Shown: positions 1 to 5,805 of the stretch, in pieces
Position numbering within the stretch: position 1 is the stretch's first letter
Layout of the letters: every line of letters starts with the position of its first letter
NCBI GenBank assembly: GCA_043809265.1
Contig: JAZDDY010000018.1
Location: forward strand, 1 to 5,805
From: JAPLVS01 sp043809265
GTDB lineage: Archaea > Iainarchaeota > Iainarchaeia > Iainarchaeales > DTGL01
Direction of reading: 5' to 3'
DNA length: 5,805 bases
Program-made: the position numbers and the translations under genes
Notes under the pieces: model-generated
The model's database searches: none
The model's input: only the letters and a program-made list of their open reading frames with translations
Told to the model about the DNA's origin: nothing

Positions 1-860
1 CAGCCTATGCAGAAGACCGCGGCATAAGGATTTACACTGTCGGCTTCGGAACAGACATAAACACCGAAGTGCTCGAGGATATTGCGGATATAACCGACGC
101 CAACTATTACCTGGCATCAGACGAAAACGCATTGAAAGCAATCTACGACACAATCATCATAGAAATAGGCAACATTTTGGAGGAAGGGGTTTCAAGGGCA
201 TACGATGCAAGCGTTACCATAGAATTGCCGAAAGGCGCGGCAATCACGCAATCTGTTCCGGCTTACGACGGCATAACCGAAATAGGGGATGCAAATTTCC
301 TGGAATACACAATCGGCAACATGACACCCGCAAACCCCTGGACCGCTCAAATAATCATGCACATTCCGTGCAACAACGACGCTTCCTGCAGCCTGACAGA
401 CCTAAACATTCCTGGCGAAAACTCGCATTTCAATTACAGCGACAAGGACGGAATCACGCAGGCCCCAATCCCCTGGCCGGACATAAAAACAATCCTCTTC
501 AAATACCGCGACCTGGCAATCAGCATATTGTCAGGGCAGGTAGTCCACCTCGGCCTGGTAAGGCTTGACCTGAATGTCGCAAACACCGGATTGCTGGATA
601 CCGGGCCCTCAGACATCAATTTTTACTGGCAAAGCCAGGCCCCTGAAAACCTGATAGACACTAGGCCGGTGCCTGGCCTGTTGCCTGGGCAAGTCCTGCT
701 CAACCAGTACGATTTGGGAAAAGAAGGCCTGATAATTGCAGTCATAAACGATGACGGCTCGGTGAAAGAATGCCCGAACGGCAACATCGCAAGCATAGAC
801 TGCAAAAGCGGGGTCAAAGTCGAATACTACCAGTTAAAAGTGCAGGTCTGGAGAAGGTAG
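1..860 (+). CDS. Secreted VWA-domain protein with C-terminal beta-sandwich domains (partial, 5' end missing)
   Basis: The open frame runs in from the left edge (first full codon at 3) and stops at TAG 858-860, giving 285 visible residues. Visible residues 1-56 look like the last strand and helix of a VWA fold: the strand RIYTVGFGTD, then a helix ending in a NYYLASDENAL stretch that is common at the end of VWA domains. The metal-binding DxSxS motif would lie upstream, outside the window. Residues about 60-145 resemble the beta-sandwich that often follows VWA domains, with one cysteine pair (123, 129). Residues about 180-285 resemble a CARDB/Ig-like domain (LDLNVANTG, later LLPGQ) with a second pair (257, 267). 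Two N-glycosylation sequons are present (106, 144). There is no C-terminal membrane anchor, so anchoring or secretion must come from the unseen N-terminus. VWA proteins commonly mediate adhesion, and the downstream filament genes fit an adhesin or tip role by inference. The VWA call is fairly sure and the sandwich domains are less so. Confidence 0.8.
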   Translation, partial: AYAEDRGIRIYTVGFGTDINTEVLEDIADITDANYYLASDENALKAIYDTIIIEIGNILEEGVSRAYDASVTIELPKGAAITQSVPAYDGITEIGDANFLEYTIGNMTPANPWTAQIIMHIPCNNDASCSLTDLNIPGENSHFNYSDKDGITQAPIPWPDIKTILFKYRDLAISILSGQVVHLGLVRLDLNVANTGLLDTGPSDINFYWQSQAPENLIDTRPVPGLLPGQVLLNQYDLGKEGLIIAVINDDGSVKECPNGNIASIDCKSGVKVEYYQLKVQVWRR

Positions 861-862
861 GG
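855..862 (+). promoter_or_regulatory. Ribosome binding site overlapping the VWA gene stop
   Basis: The sequence AGGTAGGG lies 3 bases before the ATG at 866 and includes the upstream TAG stop (858-860). It is close to the archaeal AGGTGA consensus. It supports the 866 start over the open frame from 770 and suggests translational coupling of the two extracellular proteins. Confidence 0.45.
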
Positions 863-865
863 AAA

Positions 866-1828
866 ATGGGCGAGCGCGGCATACTGTTCACTGCAATGGT
901 TTTCCTGATGATTCTCTCGATTCTTGCATTGAATGCGACAGTAAAGGAAAACAGGGCATTGGAACAGCATTTCACGGTGCCGGCAAAAATATTGCGCGTA
1001 TCCGAATTGTTTGAAAACATCCAGAAATCAATGGTTGAACTGAACAAAAGCAGCGAAGCGACAGCAATAGAAAAAAGAGTGCTGCCCTTCGATTACAATA
1101 TCAGCCAAAACACAACGTACACAGGCTTCGGGTTGCCGATTGACGCAAACAGCATAAAGACATACCGTGACACCCTCAACCTGGCCAAAGTGATGCTGGA
1201 AGACCCTAATTACGACAGGATCTATTCCGGCCTTGACGTGAACATCAGCACCATAGGCTGGGATAACAACGCACCCGCATTCCATTACCTGATAGAACCG
1301 TACTGCTACGGGTTTGCATTCGACCAGAACGACGCCAACTTCGGGGCATCCAAAAGCGGGAAATGCCTGGAAGCATTCGACTTCAGCCGCGTGGACAGGA
1401 TAGATGTGAACATCAGAATCTACCAGGCCAACGATGACTACAATTCACCTGCCTGCAATCCGGCCTGCCCCTCGGAGTTGTACGACCCAGCCGACACAAA
1501 CCCGTATTTTTCTGTCACAATCGACGATTCGGCCTGCCCGAAATGCAATATCTCGCCGAAAAATATTTACGGCCACCTTGACGCAGACCAAGAGATAACG
1601 ATTGCCTGCCAGAGGGCGGTTTGCAACTCCCCCCCGATAACAATTGTTTTCGGGAGCAACGGAGGCACAGGCGTTTCAATAACCCACAATTCATCGAGAG
1701 CCGAGTTTTCAATACAGCACACGTTCGACGGCAATGTGAGTTCGTTCCAGTTCCTGGATTTTAATGTTTCGGTAAGCACCCCTGACCGCAAAATCATAAA
1801 ATCCAATTATATGGAAGCGATAGGCTGA
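866..1828 (+). CDS. Membrane-anchored or pilin-like extracellular protein, cysteine-rich, unrecognised
   Basis: This 320-residue protein matches no family I recognise. It starts MGERG and then has one hydrophobic helix (about 6-22). Arg-Gly directly before the hydrophobic stretch resembles an archaeal class III (prepilin) signal with cleavage after Gly5, but the usual +5 glutamate is absent, so a plain N-terminal anchor is equally possible. The remainder is polar and looks extracellular. It has eight cysteines (147, 167, 197, 201, 224, 227, 248, 253), including CxxxC, CxxC and CxxxxC spacings, and nine N-X-S/T sequons (23, 60, 78, 82, 126, 228, 275, 290, 300). The ATG at 866 is chosen because the hydrophobic segment follows at once and an AGGTAGGG-like ribosome site overlaps the previous gene's stop. 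The frame is open back to 770, but that would overlap the VWA gene and put a basic, non-hydrophobic stretch in front of the signal. The 5-base gap to the VWA gene suggests coupled translation and a shared extracellular role, such as a minor pilin-like or adhesin-partner subunit (inference). Confidence 0.75.
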   Translation: MGERGILFTAMVFLMILSILALNATVKENRALEQHFTVPAKILRVSELFENIQKSMVELNKSSEATAIEKRVLPFDYNISQNTTYTGFGLPIDANSIKTYRDTLNLAKVMLEDPNYDRIYSGLDVNISTIGWDNNAPAFHYLIEPYCYGFAFDQNDANFGASKSGKCLEAFDFSRVDRIDVNIRIYQANDDYNSPACNPACPSELYDPADTNPYFSVTIDDSACPKCNISPKNIYGHLDADQEITIACQRAVCNSPPITIVFGSNGGTGVSITHNSSRAEFSIQHTFDGNVSSFQFLDFNVSVSTPDRKIIKSNYMEAIG

Positions 1829-1886
1829 AAGGGAAAAATTAATAATAAAGAGTACATAATATTCTTCAAACGAGAGATGGAAAAAA
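1829..1886 (+). promoter_or_regulatory. Intergenic region with possible archaeal promoter
   Basis: This 58-base gap is the longest non-coding stretch in the window and is much richer in A/T than its surroundings. An AAAAATTAATAATAAAG stretch (1834-1850) could serve as BRE plus TATA box. Initiation about 25 bases downstream would give a leader of roughly 15-25 bases before the ATG at 1887. A second AT stretch (ATAATATT, about 1856-1863) is an alternative TATA element and would imply an almost leaderless transcript. GAGATGG (1874-1880) is a modest ribosome site 6 bases before the ATG and favours a leadered message. There is no T-run terminator, so read-through from the upstream genes is also possible. 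This is a composition-based call only. Confidence 0.4.
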
Positions 1887-3122
1887 ATGGCAATACACCT
1901 GTTCGAATTCCTGAGAAGGCTTTTTGGGATGAAAAAAGCCGAAAAAATAGCCAAAAAGGCCGAAAAGCCCGCCACCCCCCTGGAAAAATGGAAAGCAGGA
2001 AAAGGCGGAGAATACCTTAAAATGGACACCCACAAGGGCTGGTTTGACGGCAAAGGCGCGCACCAAAAAGCCGCAAAAAAATCATGGCACAAAAGATTGG
2101 AGCACAAGCTCGACGAACTTGCCGAAAAAAAGAAAAAAACCGCAGCCGACAAGAAAGCGATAAAAAAAGTGCAGGCAAAACTCCTGCAGCTAGAAAAAGA
2201 GCTTGAAGTGCTTGAAAAAAACGAGGAAAAAAAATCAAAGCCCGGCACCGCAAGGGAAAAGCGCAGGAAAAAAATAAGGAAAAAACTCGGAGAAAAGGCA
2301 AAAATCAAAAAGGAAAAAGCGGAAAAGGCAAAGAAAAAAATACAACCGCCGGCCCTAAAAAAAACAGAGGAGGGGCCAGGCAAAGCGGCAATAATGCAAA
2401 AAGCGCCTGCCGAACAGCAAAGGCCTGTGACCGAAGTGTCAAAGGAAACCGAGATCATAAGGCCTGCAGGCGAAAGGCCGCGCCACGATTATTATGCCAC
2501 AGACCACCAGGCCCAGCAGGCCAAAGACCTTGATTTGCTTGAAAGGAGCCTTTGGGCAAAACAAAGAGCGGAAAAGGCAGGTTTGGAAGGGATGCCAAGC
2601 GAAAGATTGCGCGAAATAATAAAGGCAAAAAGCGGCGAAGGCACCAGCCCTGGCAAAATAGACATTGCAGAGCGCAGGGTGCAGGAATTAATGCGCAAAT
2701 ACAACCTGAACGAAAGGGAAATCGAAAGCGAAATACAGAAAATGGACAGCAACAGGCTGTTGCAGGACTTTGACAGGCTCATAAACATGATTGAAATGGA
2801 CAGAAAGGAGAGAAGGGTAACGATAGAGGACTCGCCTGAAATGACTGAAACAGAAATGTCCTATATCGACCACAAAAAGGAAAAGACAAAAACAGTCTCC
2901 AGGGACATAAAAAAGCTCAGCATTGTGACCGATGCGGACAGGATTTACGCTTATGTGAAAAGCAAGGGAAAGGCAAAGACAAAGCAGATTGCAAAAGACC
3001 TTGAAATCCCAAGGAAAAAAGTGGACGAATACGCTGAAATACTCGCCGAAAACAGGCTTGTGGAGCTGAAATACCTGCCGTTTGGCGGCATAATGCTCAA
3101 TTTAAGGGAAGAAAAAAAATAA
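1887..3122 (+). CDS. Lysine-rich coiled-coil protein with C-terminal winged-helix domain, pilus-locus associated
   Basis: This 411-residue cytoplasmic protein has no signal peptide or membrane segment and no function I can name. In order: a short amphipathic N-terminal helix (about 2-15, IHLFEFLRRLFG); a strongly basic Lys/Glu/Ala-rich part (16-150) with a likely coiled coil over about 66-150; a low-complexity Pro/Glu/Lys linker (about 151-200); helical segments (about 205-245 and 258-308); an acidic stretch (about 310-330); and a C-terminal domain (about 344-408). That last domain has a helix-turn-helix-like pattern (TKQIAKDLEIPRKKVDEYAE), a further helix and a closing beta-hairpin-like end (LVELKYLPFGGIMLNL), which fits a winged helix. 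The ATG at 1887 follows GAGATGG. The gene ends 17 bases before the ATPase gene, so co-expression is likely. A winged helix next to a FlaI-like motor may act as an ATPase adaptor rather than a transcription factor; DNA binding remains an alternative. Its coding strand is unusually A-rich, with many runs of 7-8 A. Confidence 0.75.
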   Translation: MAIHLFEFLRRLFGMKKAEKIAKKAEKPATPLEKWKAGKGGEYLKMDTHKGWFDGKGAHQKAAKKSWHKRLEHKLDELAEKKKKTAADKKAIKKVQAKLLQLEKELEVLEKNEEKKSKPGTAREKRRKKIRKKLGEKAKIKKEKAEKAKKKIQPPALKKTEEGPGKAAIMQKAPAEQQRPVTEVSKETEIIRPAGERPRHDYYATDHQAQQAKDLDLLERSLWAKQRAEKAGLEGMPSERLREIIKAKSGEGTSPGKIDIAERRVQELMRKYNLNEREIESEIQKMDSNRLLQDFDRLINMIEMDRKERRVTIEDSPEMTETEMSYIDHKKEKTKTVSRDIKKLSIVTDADRIYAYVKSKGKAKTKQIAKDLEIPRKKVDEYAEILAENRLVELKYLPFGGIMLNLREEKK

Positions 3123-3139
3123 GGAAATGGTGCGATGGA

Positions 3140-4657
3140 ATGGCGATGGAAAAAGTAATCGAGTCCTATAAAGTGCAATCCGACAAGGAAGAAGTGGAAG
3201 TGAACATTCTCGAGAAAAGGCACCAGTTTGTCAGCGAATACAATGTCAATATCCCTGAAATAGGCCTTGGCACCCAGGCAATGCTTTTGGAATTAAAAAA
3301 CAGCCTGATATCGGTCAAAGGGGCAATGAGCGAAAAAGTCTCCGATCCCGACCAAATCGACGAATTGAAAAAACACTTTGCAGGGGAAGCCGAAAGGCTG
3401 ATAAGGGCAAGGATGCCGAAAGCCGAAGCAAAAACAATCAACGGCCTGACCGCGGTATTGATGCACGACATGCTCGGCCTTGGAAAAATAGAAATACTGC
3501 TTTCAGACCCAAACCTTGAAGAAATAGTCGTTAATCAGTCGACAGCCCCGATATGGGTCTACCACAAAAGGCACGGCTGGCTGAGGTCCAATATTTACAT
3601 CGAACCGGAAGAGCAAATCGAAAACTATGCAAACATCATCGCAAGGAGAATCGGAAAACAAATCACAACCTTGAATCCCTTGCTTGACGCGCACCTTGTG
3701 ACAGGCGACAGGGCGAACGCCACCCTGTACCCTATCAGCAGCAACGGCAACACAATCACAATCAGGATGTTCAGGAGAGAGCCCTGGACCGTGCCAGACC
3801 TTATAGAAAACAACACTGTCAGCGCGGAAATGATGGCAACTATCTGGGAAGCAATCCAGTACGAATTGAACGTGATATTCAGCGGCGGCACCGCAAGCGG
3901 AAAAACCACAATACTGGGCATATGCCTTCCGTTTATCCCCCCGAACCACCGCATGATAAGCATCGAAGACACAAGGGAATTAAAGGCGCCGGAATTCCTG
4001 CACTGGGTGCCATTAACCACAAGGGAACCGAACCCTGAAGGGAAAGGCGGCATTTCAATGCTGGACCTATTGGTGAACTCGCTGAGAATGAGGCCTGACA
4101 GGATAATTGTTGGTGAAATAAGAAGGCAGCAGGAAGCGGAAGTATTGTTCGAGGCAATGCACACAGGGCACTCTGTTTACACCACAGTGCACGCAAACAC
4201 AGCACAGGAAACGATAAGGAGGCTTGTGAACCCGCCGATTTCAGTGCCGCTGACAATGCTGGACGCAGTGCACCTTAACGTTGTCATGTTTAGGAACAGG
4301 AAAATAGGAAGCAGGAGAGTATTGCATGTAGCGGAATTCATTCCGGAAAAAAGAGGGGCAGCGGAAGATGTCGTGAAAACAAACCTCATATTCAGGTGGA
4401 GCCCTGCAAAAGACCAGATAAGGAAACAAAACGAAAGCATAAGATTGTTCGATGAATTAGGCCTGCACACAGGCATGAACGCAGCGGAAATCAAAAGGGA
4501 AATACTCGAAAAACAAAAAGTGCTGGAATGGATGGTTGACAAAAAAGTGAGAGATGTCAACAGCGTCGGCAGGGTTGTAGCTGAATACTACAACGACCCT
4601 GACATGGTTATGGACGTGGTAAGGAAAAACCAGGAATTCAAGAAAATAACGGAATAA
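3140..4657 (+). CDS. Type II/IV secretion system motor ATPase, archaeal FlaI/GspE2/TadA family
   Basis: This 505-residue cytoplasmic hexameric-type ATPase would drive filament assembly or secretion through the platform proteins encoded next. The N-terminal domain (about 1-225) has the family's GDRANAT (189-195) and TIRMFRREP (207-215) regions, with conserved arginines 191 and 209. The catalytic domain is intact: Walker A GGTASGKTT (249-257, Lys255), Asp box ISIEDTRE (273-280, Glu276), Walker B RPDRIIVGE (318-326, Glu326) and His box MHTGHSVYTTVHANT (340-354). The C-terminal region (about 400-505), including LEWMVDKKVRDVNSVGR and AEYYNDPDMV, matches the tail typical of archaeal members. The ATG at 3140 follows a GGTGCGA site. 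A second in-frame ATG at 3146 is possible, and ATGs at 3127 and 3135 are out of frame. There is no N-terminal winged helix, but the preceding gene ends in one. Family membership is very sure. Assignment to archaellum versus pilus rests on context, and the absence of FlaH-like and archaellin genes favours a pilus. Confidence 0.96.
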   Translation: MAMEKVIESYKVQSDKEEVEVNILEKRHQFVSEYNVNIPEIGLGTQAMLLELKNSLISVKGAMSEKVSDPDQIDELKKHFAGEAERLIRARMPKAEAKTINGLTAVLMHDMLGLGKIEILLSDPNLEEIVVNQSTAPIWVYHKRHGWLRSNIYIEPEEQIENYANIIARRIGKQITTLNPLLDAHLVTGDRANATLYPISSNGNTITIRMFRREPWTVPDLIENNTVSAEMMATIWEAIQYELNVIFSGGTASGKTTILGICLPFIPPNHRMISIEDTRELKAPEFLHWVPLTTREPNPEGKGGISMLDLLVNSLRMRPDRIIVGEIRRQQEAEVLFEAMHTGHSVYTTVHANTAQETIRRLVNPPISVPLTMLDAVHLNVVMFRNRKIGSRRVLHVAEFIPEKRGAAEDVVKTNLIFRWSPAKDQIRKQNESIRLFDELGLHTGMNAAEIKREILEKQKVLEWMVDKKVRDVNSVGRVVAEYYNDPDMVMDVVRKNQEFKKITE

Positions 4658-4667
4658 GCCTGAAAAA

Positions 4668-4675
4668 GAGGCGAG
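4668..4675 (+). promoter_or_regulatory. Strong ribosome binding site for the first platform gene
   Basis: GAGGCGAG lies 6 bases before the ATG at 4682 and differs from the archaeal GAGGTGA consensus by one base. It is the clearest such site in the window. It supports the 4682 start over the second in-frame ATG at 4688. Confidence 0.6.
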
Positions 4676-4681
4676 AAGAAC

Positions 4682-5575
4682 ATGCAAATGATTCCATTCG
4701 GGATTTTACCGCTTGAAAAGCTGAAAACAATGAGCGCACCGCTCTCATCCATGGGCGCGGCAATAGAAAAAAGGTTTCCAAAGCTCAAAAACCAGCTCAA
4801 ACAGGCAGACTTAAACATAACCGGCAAGGAATACATTGCCATAATGATAATGCTCTCCGTGTTCTATTTCGTTGTTTCATTCATCCTGATATTCCTCCTG
4901 GTGGACAAATTCTGGATAAATCCGCCATTGCCTGGGCCGATAATAACCTTGCTGCTGGCATTGCTTGCGGCATTCATGATTTTCATCCAATTGCTCGCAT
5001 ACCCAGTTATACTTGTGAGAAGGAAAGTGAGGGAAATCGAAAGGAACCTGGTGTTTGCGCTGAGGACAATACTCGTGCAATTGAAAAGCGGAATAAGCCT
5101 TTATTACGCCATGAAAATGGTGGCAGAAGAAAGATACGGCGTTTTAAGCCTTGAATTCGAAAAAATGATGCACAAAATAAACGCAGGAATCCAGCAGGAA
5201 ATCGCATTGCAGGAAATGGCGGATGCAAACCCCTCGCCAATGTTCAGGAGGGTGGTATGGCAGATGGTTAACGGCCTGAAAGGCGGCGGCGACATAGAAA
5301 AAATCATAGCGGAATCCCTGCACTCGCTTTCAAGGCAGCAAAAAATAGGCATTGAAAAATACGGCTCCGAACTAAGGGTATTGTCGCTGGTTTACATGAT
5401 GATCGGCATAATAATACCGGCATTGGGGCTGGCTTTCCTCATCGTTATCGGAAGCTTTCCCAAAATAAGCATCGGCGAGCCGATTTTCATAATACTCCTG
5501 GTGACAATCGCCTTAATGGAATTCATGTTCATCGGCTTGATAAAATCCAAGAGGCCGACACTGATAAGCAGCTGA
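4682..5575 (+). CDS. Type IV filament inner-membrane platform protein (T2SSF domain, TadB/TadC/FlaJ-like)
   Basis: This 297-residue polytopic membrane protein is the platform that the ATPase acts on to extract and assemble subunits. After an N-terminal cytoplasmic part (1-50), two membrane helices follow (about 51-74 and 86-111). Next is a cytoplasmic helical T2SSF domain (about 112-230) with the family-like features NLVFALRTILVQLKSGISL, NGLKGGGDIEKII and a SLSRQQ...EKYGSELRV stretch, then two more helices (about 232-256 and 267-287). The length fits a single T2SSF unit as in Tad-type TadB/TadC, about half of an archaellum FlaJ. The gene starts 24 bases after the ATPase stop behind a strong ribosome site, and its partner begins 4 bases after its own stop. 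Which of TadB or TadC it corresponds to cannot be decided here. Confidence 0.92.
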   Translation: MQMIPFGILPLEKLKTMSAPLSSMGAAIEKRFPKLKNQLKQADLNITGKEYIAIMIMLSVFYFVVSFILIFLLVDKFWINPPLPGPIITLLLALLAAFMIFIQLLAYPVILVRRKVREIERNLVFALRTILVQLKSGISLYYAMKMVAEERYGVLSLEFEKMMHKINAGIQQEIALQEMADANPSPMFRRVVWQMVNGLKGGGDIEKIIAESLHSLSRQQKIGIEKYGSELRVLSLVYMMIGIIIPALGLAFLIVIGSFPKISIGEPIFIILLVTIALMEFMFIGLIKSKRPTLISS

Positions 5576-5579
5576 AAAA

Positions 5580-5805
5580 ATGTCTATGTACGAAAGAATC
5601 GGAGCAATAATCCCGAAATCACTGCGGAAAAGGATAGCGAAAAGCCTGGCCTACGTCGACATAGAAATGGGTGAAACAAGGTTTGCAGGATTCCTTCTCT
5701 TGTTTGCGGTCGGCCTCGGAGTTGTGGCGGCAATCGCGGCATTCACCCTGTACAATTTCCCGATAATCCTGACCTTTCCCGCGGTGGCAATACTGTTTTT
5801 GGGCA
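5580..5805 (+). CDS. Second platform protein, T2SSF family paralogue (partial, 3' end missing)
   Basis: The frame is open from the ATG at 5580 to the window end, giving 75 residues and one extra base. It begins MSMYERIGAIIPKSLRKRI, an N-terminus typical of archaeal FlaJ/TadC-like platform proteins. It has one hydrophobic helix (about 36-57) and the start of a second (from about 62). Its N-terminal layout parallels the preceding gene: a basic helix ending in an AD- or VD-type turn (LKQADLNITGKE against LAYVDIEMGETR), then the first membrane helix. The two therefore look like ancient paralogues forming a heteromeric platform. Only AAAA separates it from the previous stop and no ribosome site is evident, so translation probably depends on coupling. 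An alternative start is the ATG at 5586. The T2SSF domain itself lies beyond the window, so the call rests on the N-terminus and context. Confidence 0.8.
   Translation, partial: MSMYERIGAIIPKSLRKRIAKSLAYVDIEMGETRFAGFLLLFAVGLGVVAAIAAFTLYNFPIILTFPAVAILFLG

Noticed and set aside
69..71. GTG as the true start of the VWA protein
   Set aside because: The same frame is open to the left edge, and the residues before it (the RIYTVGFGTD strand) belong to the VWA fold, so the gene begins outside the window.
770..865. Upstream extension of the Cys-rich protein into the VWA gene
   Set aside because: It adds 32 basic, unstructured residues before a good N-terminal hydrophobic segment and overlaps the VWA gene by about 90 bases. 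The ATG at 866 with its ribosome site is a better start.
1709..2458. Antisense 249-residue open frame rich in Phe and Ser, superficially membrane-like
   Set aside because: It is the reverse complement of the Lys-codon-rich coding strand (AAA/AAG reads as TTT/CTT), overlaps two well-supported + strand genes and matches no family.
2460..2490. Short GGCCT/AGGCC inverted repeats here and around 660-690
   Set aside because: They lie inside coding sequence, are short, and fit recurring Gly/Ala/Arg-Pro codons. There is no loop-plus-T-run terminator and no regular spacing.
2552..2773. 73-residue + strand frame inside the coiled-coil gene, and a similar 66-residue frame at 368-568
   Set aside because: Both are out-of-frame readings inside well-supported genes, with basic low-complexity translations and no independent signal.
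3503..4164. Antisense open frames of 148 and 179 residues opposite the ATPase gene
   Set aside because: They lie wholly against a gene with all its catalytic motifs intact, have no recognisable domains, and a lack of stops opposite a biased gene is expected.

Overview
The window looks like part of an archaeal genome, most likely a small-genome DPANN-type lineage. The phylum is an inference. The evidence is the FlaI/GspE2-type secretion ATPase, FlaJ/TadC-type platform proteins, A/G-rich coding strands that favour AGG/AGA arginine codons, GAGG/GGTG-like ribosome binding sites, and extracellular proteins rich in N-glycosylation sequons. All genes lie on the + strand, tightly packed, and the longest non-coding gap is 58 bases.

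Layout. Positions 1-860 hold the C-terminal part of a secreted von Willebrand factor A (VWA) protein whose start lies outside the window. Positions 866-1828 encode an unrecognised protein with an N-terminal membrane or class III-like signal segment, eight cysteines and nine N-glycosylation sequons. A 58-base AT-rich gap follows (1829-1886) and may hold a promoter. Positions 1887-3122 encode a lysine-rich coiled-coil protein ending in a probable winged-helix domain. Positions 3140-4657 encode the motor ATPase of a type IV filament or secretion system. Positions 4682-5575 encode an inner-membrane platform protein of the T2SSF family. From 5580 to the window end lies the start of a second, paralogous platform protein.

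Read together, this is a type IV filament (pilus-like) locus. The ATPase powers assembly through two platform proteins encoded by separate genes, an arrangement closer to bacterial Tad and archaeal Epd-type pili than to the archaellum, where FlaJ is one long protein. The two upstream extracellular proteins are plausible adhesin or tip components, or minor subunits. The coiled-coil/winged-helix protein is the least understood member and is a candidate cytoplasmic adaptor or regulator of the ATPase. No major pilin, prepilin peptidase, FlaH-like protein or clear terminator is visible. The operon continues past both window ends. No RNA gene, CRISPR array, mobile element or notable repeat was seen.
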